A stretch of 27,536 nt of DNA, from contig JAGFXQ010000004.1 of NCBI GenBank assembly GCA_017861355.1, positions 1 to 27,536 on the forward strand, written 5' to 3'. The position numbers were made by a program, and so were the translations under genes. Each line of letters begins with the position of its first letter. Positions within the stretch are counted from its first letter, which is position 1. Under the pieces are notes generated by a model. That model was not told where the DNA came from. It did not search any database and saw nothing but the letters and a program-made list of their open reading frames with translations. The DNA comes from Bacillota bacterium. Its GTDB lineage: Bacteria > Bacillota > Clostridia > Lachnospirales > Lachnospiraceae. Below are positions 1-7,514 of the stretch, piece after piece.

Positions 1-87
1 AGTCGCTATCTTTCCAAAGCAGCGACAGAATACATCAATTTGCTCAAACAGTTAATTGGTTATGGTACCTGGGAATACAAAGGATAA
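1..87 (+). CDS. C-terminal end of a plus-strand gene (possibly LysR-type regulator)
   Basis: An open frame enters from the left edge and stops at TAA 85-87, giving the last 28 residues of a protein whose start lies outside the window. The tail reads SKAATEYINLLKQ followed by a short polar end. That resembles the last helix of LysR-type regulators, but 28 residues are too few to name the family with confidence. It converges on the chemotaxis operon, and the hairpin at 100-140 lies between them. Confidence 0.5.
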   Translation, partial: SRYLSKAATEYINLLKQLIGYGTWEYKG

Positions 88-95
88 TATGAAAG

Positions 96-140
96 AAAAA
101 GGTGTGAAATATCCCAGGTATTGTAGGATACTTCACACCT
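96..140 (-). terminator. Rho-independent terminator of the chemotaxis operon
   Basis: Read on the minus strand, a 15-bp stem (AGGTGTGAAGTATCC against its partner, one mismatch) encloses an 11-base loop and is followed by TTTTTC. It lies about 65 bases after the stop of the hybrid kinase. On the plus strand the hairpin is not followed by a T run, so it mainly serves the minus-strand operon. It could still protect the 3' end of the convergent gene at 1-87. Confidence 0.88.
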
Positions 141-204
141 ATTGCTACTATATATTTGAATCCAAACATAACATTCCGGTTATGTTTCCTTCCATCTCTT
201 TAAA

Positions 205-2937
205 TCATATAAGACCCTGCGGATTATAGTATAACTTGAATTCTTCAACGATTAGATCGATATAGTTCTTCACTTCTGAGAAATTCCCTCGCCTTGCTGC
301 CAGTTCAATCTTAAAGGCCATATCCTTAATATCGATGGCATCGATCTTCCCTGCTGCCCTCTTTATGTCCTTAGCCACTGCTTCCACACGTAGGATATTA
401 CCGCCATTGCTTTCCTGACAAATCGATTGAATATATTTGGCAATCTCCTCAATAACCTCAGGATTCTGTGGCACCGCGGGATTGGCTGCATCAAAGCTGA
501 AGACAATCTCTCCATCCTCTGTTAAAACCACATAATCCGGTGTCTCTCCGGTATTCTTCCTGGTGAGTCGTTCCAATAGATCAAATAGTAATTCCATCTG
601 AATTGGTTTGGATATATATTCATCCATTCCCAAATTGATGAATTTCTCTCTGTCTCCGGGGAGAGAATATGCCGTCAGTGCAATGATCGGAGTATGACGG
701 TCCACACTTTCCAGACTCCGTATCTTAGCCGCCGCTTCTATTCCGTTCATCTTCGGCATCTGAATATCCATCAGAATTGCATCGTACTCCTCCTGTGTAA
801 ATAATTCTATGGCTTCTATTCCATTATTCGCAGTTATCACCTTATGGCCCCGCTCTTCCAACATCTTCTGTATAACCTTTTGATTGATCCGGTCATCTTC
901 CACCAATAATAGCTTTAATAATGTTTCTGCCTTGGATATCTGCGGCATAAGCTTTTTATTGGATAGAAGTGCATTCCCGATGCGGAACTTGAGAGCGAAA
1001 CGGAAGGTACTTCCTACACCGCATTCACTCTTAACATCAATCTTTCCTCCCATCATTTCCAGAAGCTGCTTAGAGATCACAAGTCCTAAGCCGGTACCAC
1101 CAAATTGTCTGGTATATGAATTCTCTATCTGGGAGAAGCTTTGGAACAAACGATCCATATCTTCCTTCGCTATTCCTATCCCCGAATCGATTACGGAGAA
1201 TGTCAATTCCACATCATCCTTTGATACAGCCAAGCCTTTTATCATCAGAGTCACTTCGCCGCGCATCGTGAATTTGATTGCATTACTGAGAAGATTATTC
1301 AACACTTGTCGCAGACGGTTCGGGTCCCCAATTACAAATTGTGGAACTGAAGAAGAAAAGGAATAATTAAGTTCCAGATCTTTATCATTTGCCCTCGGTG
1401 CATGGGACCGAATGATATCTTCTATCAGTTCCTTAAGATCAAAGGAAATATGCTCCAGGCTCATCTTACCCGCTTCCATTTTAGAAAAATCCAACACATC
1501 ATTTACTACCGTAATCAGAGAGCTGGCACAGGCTTTTGCTGTCTTCAGATTATCTCGCTGATCTTCGTTGAGTTCGGATAATAATGTAAGATCAATCATG
1601 CCGACAATTCCATTGATCGGAGTTCGAATTTCATGACTCATATTTGCCAGGAATTCGCTTTTTGCTTTATTCGCTGTCTCTGCAGCCTCCTTCGCCGAGA
1701 TGAGCATCTCCTGATATTTCTTAATATCCTCCTGTGCTTCCACTAGGTTTGAGATGTCATAAGAGGATCCGACATATCCACCAAAAGTACCGTCCTGATT
1801 ATAATAAGGAGCTCCAATTAAAAGGCTCCATTTGATGTTCCCATCCATATCCAGAAATCGTCCTTCTTTTTCAAAGATCCTTCTATCCTTCACTGCCTCT
1901 AGCGCTTCCCGCTTAAACTCTTCCCGATCCTCCGGATGAATAAAGTCAAACCAATTCTTTATCTCAGTTCCCATCAACTCTCTTCCAGTGAGGGCCCCTA
2001 ACTTCCTATTTACATACTTCCACTCAAAATTCTCATCGGTCATCCATACAATAAATGGAAGCTGATTCATAAGATTCTCAATGTAATCCTTGGCCTCTTT
2101 TGCATTAATCTCCTGGTATTTGCTGGCGCTGATATCCACCAGCGAGATGGCCAGCGCTCTTTTACCGGTTAGGATAATTGGCGATACACTGGCTCGAACC
2201 CAGAAGTCATGGACTTGATCGTCATGAGCAACATCCATCTTAATCTCAGCGTTAAACGTCATCCGATTGTGATCGATGGCTTCCCGCATTGCTTTCCTTA
2301 GTTCGCAGCCAGGACATCTGGAACCATACCAGCATCCTCCTTCATTATCCATACTATTGATGCAATTCAGACAATTACCGAATTGAAAACCTACAATATC
2401 TTCCTTCGTTTTACCAATGAAATCAAGCATAATCTGGTTCGCCCGGATGGCCCTGCCATCCTCATTCAGAATGATTACTGCTGCCGGTGTATTATTGAAG
2501 ATCATCATAAGATTTTCTTCTTCCCGGATATGTCCTAATTCCAGCGTTCTAAGTCTGGTTACATCACGAAAGGCGACAACAACACCCAGCATTTCGCCAT
2601 CACAGTCATGATAGGGTGTACAGGATGCCGATACATATTTAATCTTGTGATTGAACATCAAGACGCTATTCGCTTCAAGGCCTGTCGATATCTGATTCCG
2701 AAGCACGAAGGATACCGGGTCGTTCATTCGCTCCTTCGTCTCCGCATTGTAGAGCTGGAACACCTCATCAAAGCACTTATTCAGGACATCCGCTTCAACA
2801 ATCTCCAGGATCGTCTCAGCATTAAGGTTAGTATAGATTATCTTACCCAAAGTATCCGTTGCGATAATACCATGTCCGATAGCGGATAATATCTCGGCAG
2901 AATATATAAAGTTGTCTTTCATTATTTTCTTTGGCAT
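205..2937 (-). CDS. Multi-PAS hybrid sensor histidine kinase with degenerate HPt-like tail
   Basis: This 910-residue cytoplasmic protein has no membrane segment. Three PAS modules lie at about 12-130, 140-270 and 285-400. They are followed by a HisKA domain with H435 in the SHEIRTP motif, an ATPase domain (N box near 547-552, DSGIG 584-588, GGTGLGL 613-619) and a receiver with D681/D682, phosphoacceptor D724 and K777. The last ~80 residues align by eye with an HPt domain, but Lys856 replaces the phospho-accepting His. The second PAS module has five clustered cysteines (189, 192, 202, 208, 211). The ATG is preceded by AGGGGATGG. It is the last gene of the chemotaxis operon, 62 bases after cheB, so it probably feeds another signal into the same pathway or a linked one. 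The signal and output are not evident. Confidence 0.92.
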   Translation of the reverse strand: MPKKIMKDNFIYSAEILSAIGHGIIATDTLGKIIYTNLNAETILEIVEADVLNKCFDEVFQLYNAETKERMNDPVSFVLRNQISTGLEANSVLMFNHKIKYVSASCTPYHDCDGEMLGVVVAFRDVTRLRTLELGHIREEENLMMIFNNTPAAVIILNEDGRAIRANQIMLDFIGKTKEDIVGFQFGNCLNCINSMDNEGGCWYGSRCPGCELRKAMREAIDHNRMTFNAEIKMDVAHDDQVHDFWVRASVSPIILTGKRALAISLVDISASKYQEINAKEAKDYIENLMNQLPFIVWMTDENFEWKYVNRKLGALTGRELMGTEIKNWFDFIHPEDREEFKREALEAVKDRRIFEKEGRFLDMDGNIKWSLLIGAPYYNQDGTFGGYVGSSYDISNLVEAQEDIKKYQEMLISAKEAAETANKAKSEFLANMSHEIRTPINGIVGMIDLTLLSELNEDQRDNLKTAKACASSLITVVNDVLDFSKMEAGKMSLEHISFDLKELIEDIIRSHAPRANDKDLELNYSFSSSVPQFVIGDPNRLRQVLNNLLSNAIKFTMRGEVTLMIKGLAVSKDDVELTFSVIDSGIGIAKEDMDRLFQSFSQIENSYTRQFGGTGLGLVISKQLLEMMGGKIDVKSECGVGSTFRFALKFRIGNALLSNKKLMPQISKAETLLKLLLVEDDRINQKVIQKMLEERGHKVITANNGIEAIELFTQEEYDAILMDIQMPKMNGIEAAAKIRSLESVDRHTPIIALTAYSLPGDREKFINLGMDEYISKPIQMELLFDLLERLTRKNTGETPDYVVLTEDGEIVFSFDAANPAVPQNPEVIEEIAKYIQSICQESNGGNILRVEAVAKDIKRAAGKIDAIDIKDMAFKIELAARRGNFSEVKNYIDLIVEEFKLYYNPQGLI

Positions 2938-2999
2938 AATCCCATCCCCTAATAATTATCCTTCTACGACGGACCCTTAGCTATAAGGATTTTATCTCA

Positions 3000-4019
3000 T
3001 CAACCAAGCATGCTATAAATAGAATATGCCATATTATCCAGTGCGGTCTGCCGTTCGACTGCACCGATATTAAATGCTACCTTAGGCATACCATATACAA
3101 CACAGGTTTTCTCATCTTGTCCAAGAGTTCTCGCTCCATTTTTTCTCATAACCATCAATCCCTTTGCTCCATCATAGCCCATACCGGTCAGTATCACACC
3201 GATGGCATTTTTTCCAGCTTCCTTCGCAACCGATTCAAATAACACATCTACCGAAGGGCAATGTCCGTTCACCTTTTCACCTTCAAAGCACTCAACTTTG
3301 TATCGGTCTCCGACGCGGCGGATGATCATGTGCTTATCTCCGGGTGCAATTAATACCTGTCCCCGCTCCAAGTAATCTCCGGTCTTTGCTTCTTTCACGT
3401 TCAGCTTCGTCTGAACATTTAATCTCTCTGCAAACATACGTGAAAAATTTGGAGGGATGTGTTGTACGATAACGATTCCGGGAATGTCCACAGGTAGATT
3501 CTTGAGTACGGAAAATATAGCCTCTGTACCTCCGGTGGAAGCACCGATTGCAATAATTTTTCCCCTCCCAGCAATTTCGTTACCAACTATATTCTTTGTC
3601 GGTATATCCATTGAGACATCACGTACTTTGGCATTGGAAGCAATCTTGATCTTCATAATCAGATCATTGATAAAATTTTCGACGTTGTGTACCGAGGATA
3701 AATCCGGTTTTCCGACAAAGTCAATTGCTCCTGCACTCATAGCATCAAACACAGTTCCCGAGGTTGAGCTTACTACGATGATCGGCAACGGATACTGCGG
3801 CATAAGCTTCTTAATAAATTCTATCCCGCTCATCTTAGGCATCTCAACATCACAGGTCATAACATCCGGTTTTGCTGATATGATCTTGTCCCTGGCATCG
3901 TAAGGATCCCCTGCAGTTGCTACCACTTCAATCTCCGGGTCGGAGGATAGCCCTCTCATAAGTACTTCACGGAATAATATACTGTCATCCACGATAAGAA
4001 CCCTGATTTTCTTCGCCAT
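3000..4019 (-). CDS. cheB: Chemotaxis protein-glutamate methylesterase/deamidase CheB
   Basis: CheB removes methyl groups from glutamates of chemoreceptors and deamidates glutamines, which resets receptor sensitivity. The receiver domain has its phosphoacceptor Asp in CDVEMPKMSG and the conserved Lys in VGKPD. The C-terminal esterase domain carries the catalytic Ser in GASTGGT, His in VQHIPP and Asp in GYDGAKG. The ATG at 4019 is preferred because GAGGTGAT sits seven bases upstream. An in-frame GTG at 4031 lies inside that ribosome-binding site and would add four residues. It starts 17 bases after the cheR stop, as expected for the paired methylation and demethylation enzymes. Confidence 0.96.
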   Translation of the reverse strand: MAKKIRVLIVDDSILFREVLMRGLSSDPEIEVVATAGDPYDARDKIISAKPDVMTCDVEMPKMSGIEFIKKLMPQYPLPIIVVSSTSGTVFDAMSAGAIDFVGKPDLSSVHNVENFINDLIMKIKIASNAKVRDVSMDIPTKNIVGNEIAGRGKIIAIGASTGGTEAIFSVLKNLPVDIPGIVIVQHIPPNFSRMFAERLNVQTKLNVKEAKTGDYLERGQVLIAPGDKHMIIRRVGDRYKVECFEGEKVNGHCPSVDVLFESVAKEAGKNAIGVILTGMGYDGAKGLMVMRKNGARTLGQDEKTCVVYGMPKVAFNIGAVERQTALDNMAYSIYSMLG

Positions 4020-4036
4020 AATCTCTATCACCTCGC

Positions 4037-4852
4037 TTATATTTTACGATAAACTGCCGGTTGTATGTATTTAAATCTCGTATCTTCTCGCTTTAAGGAC
4101 TCTGAATGACCGATAAACAGATAGCCTCCAGGCTCTAATAAGTCATAGAATTTATTCACCAATGCATTCTTCGTCTGTTCATCAAAATAGATCATTACGT
4201 TTCTGCAGAATATAACGTGAAATCTCTTCTTAAATGGAAATACATTTTCCATCAGATTGAATTTCCGAAAAATCACTTCATTACGGAGCTTGTCGATAAA
4301 AACCGAGCTCTCACTGTTCAATTTCGTTGTATAACTGAGCCGCCATTTTGCTGGTAGTGTCTCAATCTCGCTATTGCTGTAGATTCCTTTCTTGGCCTCC
4401 TCCAGAACTTTACTGGAGATATCGGTTGCTAATACCTTGGTATCCCAATAAAACTTGTTGTTACCAAAAAATTCATCTAATATCATCGCTAAAGTATAAG
4501 GCTCCTCGCCGCTCGAGCATCCGGCACACCAGATACGCAGATCCCGATCGGAGATTTTCTCAGCAAAATAGGGAAGCACGATTTCTTTAAAATAGGTAAA
4601 GTGATCCGCTTCTCGCATAAAGAAAGTATGATTTGTTGTAATCTTGTCCAGCAAATTAGAGACTGCCATTCCGGTTTTATCACTAATAACATAATTATAA
4701 TACTCAGAGAAGTTTTTGAATCCTTTTTGTATCAGTTCATTCTGTAGTCTTCCAATCACCAGGGTCTCTTTCTCCGGTTTGAGATAGATCCCATAGTTCG
4801 CTTTTATAAAAGAAGATAATTGATTAAATTCTTTTTTTGTTATAGTAATCAC
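4037..4852 (-). CDS. cheR: Chemotaxis protein methyltransferase CheR
   Basis: CheR methylates receptor glutamates using S-adenosylmethionine. An N-terminal helical CheR domain is followed by a Rossmann-type methyltransferase domain. That domain has the SAM-binding run WCAGCSSGEEPYTLAM and the later motif IFCRNVMIYFD, both typical of the family. The GTG at 4852 is chosen as start because AAGGAG lies eight bases upstream. An in-frame ATG at 4888 gives 12 extra residues but has no comparable site. The protein is then 271 residues, the usual CheR length. The MCP of this operon lacks an obvious C-terminal NWETF-like tether, so CheR probably acts without that docking peptide. Confidence 0.95.
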   Translation of the reverse strand: MITITKKEFNQLSSFIKANYGIYLKPEKETLVIGRLQNELIQKGFKNFSEYYNYVISDKTGMAVSNLLDKITTNHTFFMREADHFTYFKEIVLPYFAEKISDRDLRIWCAGCSSGEEPYTLAMILDEFFGNNKFYWDTKVLATDISSKVLEEAKKGIYSNSEIETLPAKWRLSYTTKLNSESSVFIDKLRNEVIFRKFNLMENVFPFKKRFHVIFCRNVMIYFDEQTKNALVNKFYDLLEPGGYLFIGHSESLKREDTRFKYIQPAVYRKI

Positions 4853-4926
4853 GTGCAATTCTCCTTCTTTTTGCGATCTTACCAACATCTCAGTGTACTT
4901 AACACTCTGAATACTCAGTTACAGAC

Positions 4927-5424
4927 TTATATTATAGTTTCATTCAGATTCTCCAGTTCGCTTTCCGTAAGTAATTTCTCACAGTCAAGTAACAACTTTA
5001 CCTCACTACTGACTTTACCGATCTTCTTGATATAGCGATTCATGGCCCCCCTACTAACCTGGGGCGGATCCACGATATCCTGTTCCGGTATCGTCAATAC
5101 TTCTGCAACACCATCCACAATCAAACCTATGGATAATTCTTTAATATCTACAACAACAACGCAGGTCCTGTCATTATACTCCTTTGCAGCCTTCTTGAAA
5201 AGCGCTCTAACATCAATTACCGGAATAATCTTACCTCGAAGATTGATGATTCCCTTCACATATTCAGGAATCTCCGGCATTACTGTAATCGCCTGCATTC
5301 CAATGATCTCAGTAACATATTTTATCTCAATACCGTAACATTCCTCCCCAAGAACAAAGGTCAGATAACGATCCTTCTGTGTATCCTCTTCAAGCTCAAG
5401 GTTATTATCAAGCATATTAGTCAT
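4927..5424 (-). CDS. cheW: Chemotaxis coupling protein CheW (second copy)
   Basis: CheW links chemoreceptors to the kinase CheA in the membrane-associated array. The 165-residue protein is a single CheW domain with the typical core VKGIINLRGKIIPVIDVR and a following IVDGVAEVL segment. AAGGAGG nine bases before the ATG fixes the start. It is a close paralogue of the CheW at 6992-7483: both open with an acidic EEDTQKDRYLTF block and end with a matching VKLLLDCE segment. It lies between cheY and cheR. The two couplers may be redundant or may serve different receptors. Confidence 0.95.
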   Translation of the reverse strand: MTNMLDNNLELEEDTQKDRYLTFVLGEECYGIEIKYVTEIIGMQAITVMPEIPEYVKGIINLRGKIIPVIDVRALFKKAAKEYNDRTCVVVVDIKELSIGLIVDGVAEVLTIPEQDIVDPPQVSRGAMNRYIKKIGKVSSEVKLLLDCEKLLTESELENLNETII

Positions 5425-5494
5425 ACTATCTTACCTCCTTAATATTCACACTTTTTACGGACGGATTCGTTCATGTCTGTACAATGAATCAATG

Positions 5495-5848
5495 CTATAA
5501 TTTACTTAACGTCTGAATTACATGATCTTCCTTAAAGGGCTTCACGATAAAGGACTTTGCTCCACTGCGGATGGCTTCCATAACCATCTGCTCCTGCCCC
5601 ATGGCGGACACCATTACGATCTTGGCATTTGGATCAAACGCGATTATTTCCTTCAACGCTTCCAGCCCGGTCATCTCCGGCATAGTAATATCCATCGTAA
5701 CCAGATCCGGTCTCAGTTCCTTATATTTATTCAAACCAACCAATCCATTCTCTGCCTCGTCGATAACCTCAAAATCATGTTTCACTAGTATATTCTTTAT
5801 TGCCATTCTCATAAATGCCGCATCATCAACGATTAATACTCTTTTCAT
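5495..5848 (-). CDS. cheY: Chemotaxis response regulator CheY
   Basis: This is a 117-residue stand-alone receiver domain. The acidic pair D9/D10, phosphoacceptor D53 in TMDITMPEMTG, S81 in MVSAMG and K103 in VKPF are all present. It most likely takes phosphate from CheA and acts on the flagellar switch. The family relation to Gram-positive CheY is clear, and the place between two cheW genes supports the role. AAGGAGA precedes the ATG. No output domain follows the receiver. Confidence 0.93.
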   Translation of the reverse strand: MKRVLIVDDAAFMRMAIKNILVKHDFEVIDEAENGLVGLNKYKELRPDLVTMDITMPEMTGLEALKEIIAFDPNAKIVMVSAMGQEQMVMEAIRSGAKSFIVKPFKEDHVIQTLSKL

Positions 5849-5875
5849 GTCTCTCTCCTTATATGCTTCTTTTCT

Positions 5876-6463
5876 TTAGTCATGTAGCGCATTCAGTAAC
5901 AACTCCAAAGTCTTCAATAATCTGTCGCTAAGTGAAAACTCATAATTCGATGTTTTCCAATTAAAACAGATTTCCCTGAAGAACCCGGTAATCATAACGG
6001 CTACCATATTGCTGTCTACGTTACCGCTAATTTCACCCGCCAACTTAGCTTCCTCAATCATCTGTTGTATCGCCGAGGTACGATTATTCTGGATTTCCTT
6101 CATTTTATCTGCCAGTTCTTCTTCATACAGTAGAAAATTATATATCTGCAGAATCGATGAAATCGCCGGATAGTTCTCATAGTATTCGGCATAGGAGCTT
6201 ATCAGATAAACCAGTGCTTGTGTTGGTGTGAGATTATGAAGCTTCGTTGAGTGGAGGATATCCGCATCAAATTGCACAAAATAATCCAGCACCGAAGCCA
6301 GTAATTCCTTCTTATTCTTAAAGTGTCGGAATAGTGTAGCTTCAGAGATCTCCTGTCGTTTTGCAATTTGTCTTGTTGTTAGATTTTGAATACCCAATTC
6401 ATCAATGATCTCAATTGCAGTTAAAGTGAGTTGTTCTTTTCTATCTAGTATTCTTAGTCCCAT
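5876..6463 (-). CDS. TetR/AcrR-family transcriptional regulator inside the chemotaxis operon
   Basis: The 195-residue protein has an N-terminal helix-turn-helix at about 14-55 (TTRQIAKRQEISEATLFRHF) and an all-helical C-terminal ligand or dimer domain. This is the TetR plan. It sits between two receiver genes in the same orientation, 27 bases before cheY, so it is co-transcribed with chemotaxis genes. The ribosome-binding site is weak (GGTGGTGG before the ATG), suggesting low expression. The palindrome at 11599-11616, just downstream of the operon promoter, is a plausible target and would make it an autoregulator. That link is inferred, and the ligand is unknown. Confidence 0.9.
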   Translation of the reverse strand: MGLRILDRKEQLTLTAIEIIDELGIQNLTTRQIAKRQEISEATLFRHFKNKKELLASVLDYFVQFDADILHSTKLHNLTPTQALVYLISSYAEYYENYPAISSILQIYNFLLYEEELADKMKEIQNNRTSAIQQMIEEAKLAGEISGNVDSNMVAVMITGFFREICFNWKTSNYEFSLSDRLLKTLELLLNALHD

Positions 6464-6530
6464 ATTTCCACCACCATTAGTTACATTCTTCCTTGGTTGA
6501 ATGCTTAATTAGGTTATCTGCGTTTCAACG

Positions 6531-6926
6531 TTATTCGATCAGTCCAAGCTTCTTTAATACCTCTATAAACTTTGTTGTATCAATCGGCTTAGCAGCATAT
6601 GCATCACACCCTATCTCAAATGCATTCTGTACAATCTGTGTCTCAGCAAGTGCTGTAGTCATAATAATCTTTGATCTTTTTTCCGGAATGATTCCTTTCT
6701 GGGTCTCAAGATCCTTGATGTGCTTTAATACTTTGACTCCGTCAACCTTAGGCATCATTATATCGAGACAAATCAAATCATAGGGTTGATGCTCCTTCAG
6801 AGAGATTAAGAATGCATCCAAAGCCTCCAACCCATCAACCACCAAATCGCACTCTCCGTATTGGGATAGAAATTTGTATAGAAATTTGCGACTCGACAAA
6901 TCATCCTCTGCTATCAGAACCTTCAA
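6531..6926 (-). CDS. CheY-like single-domain response regulator
   Basis: This stand-alone receiver of 131 residues has acidic residues in VLIAEDD, phosphoacceptor D55 in CLDIMMPK and the conserved Lys in AAKPID. It differs clearly from the CheY at 5495-5848: it is longer, has an extended loop (KDLETQKGIIPEKRSK), and has a TTALAE segment where CheY has VSAMG. The start is TTG at 6926 because AAAGGAGG lies seven bases upstream. An in-frame TTG at 6944 precedes that site. It may be a second output or a phosphate sink for CheA. The sequence does not decide between these. Confidence 0.88.
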   Translation of the reverse strand: MKVLIAEDDLSSRKFLYKFLSQYGECDLVVDGLEALDAFLISLKEHQPYDLICLDIMMPKVDGVKVLKHIKDLETQKGIIPEKRSKIIMTTALAETQIVQNAFEIGCDAYAAKPIDTTKFIEVLKKLGLIE

Positions 6927-6991
6927 ATTAGACCCTCCTTTCAATAACTTTATCCAAACAATTTTTGCAACAAATCTGATAAAGGAATGGC

Positions 6992-7483
6992 TTAGACTGC
7001 TTCATTGACTTCCTCCGACTCCTGGTCTGTCAGAAGCATTTCACAGTCAAGTAACAGTTTCACCGAATTACCAACCTTACCGATTTTCTTAATATATTTA
7101 TTATTCATTCCTTTGTGAACACGGGGCGGATCAACGATATCCTCCTCCGGAATTGACATTACTTCAGCAACCTGATCTACGATAAATCCGATTGAGATAT
7201 CATTAACATCAACTACAATAACACAGGTACGGTCATTATATATCAGAGTTTCTTTTTTAAACCGTAATCTAACATCCATTACAGGTATGATTTTACCTCG
7301 CAGATTGATAATGCCTTTGACATACTCAGGCAACTCCGGTATCTCAGTGATTGCTTGAATACCGATAATCTCAGTAACATGCTTAATCTCAAAGCCATAA
7401 CATTCTTCCCCGATTAGGAAGGTCAGATATCGATCCTTTTGGGTATCTTCTTCCACTTCCAATCGACTATAATTCTCAGCCAT
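6992..7483 (-). CDS. cheW: Chemotaxis coupling protein CheW (first copy)
   Basis: This is a single CheW-domain protein of 163 residues. The conserved core is VKGIINLRGKIIPVMDVR, and the C-terminal part (SVKLLLDCEMLL) matches the second CheW at 4927-5424. The ATG at 7483 is preferred because AAGGAGG is eight bases upstream and 31 bases separate it from the cheA stop. The longer frame from 7540 would overlap the end of cheA. It follows cheA directly, the usual position for the coupling protein of that kinase. Confidence 0.95.
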   Translation of the reverse strand: MAENYSRLEVEEDTQKDRYLTFLIGEECYGFEIKHVTEIIGIQAITEIPELPEYVKGIINLRGKIIPVMDVRLRFKKETLIYNDRTCVIVVDVNDISIGFIVDQVAEVMSIPEEDIVDPPRVHKGMNNKYIKKIGKVGNSVKLLLDCEMLLTDQESEEVNEAV

Positions 7484-7514
7484 GCTGCTGTCCTCCTTCT
7501 CAAAGTCCTTCGCA

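Noticed and set aside
884..1366. 160-codon open frame on the plus strand inside the hybrid kinase gene
   Set aside because: It is antisense to a well-supported kinase with intact motifs, has no recognisable domain and lacks a clear ribosome-binding site. I treat it as a shadow frame.
3457..3903. 148-codon plus-strand frame inside cheB
   Set aside because: It is antisense to the conserved receiver and esterase coding sequence and has no independent support.
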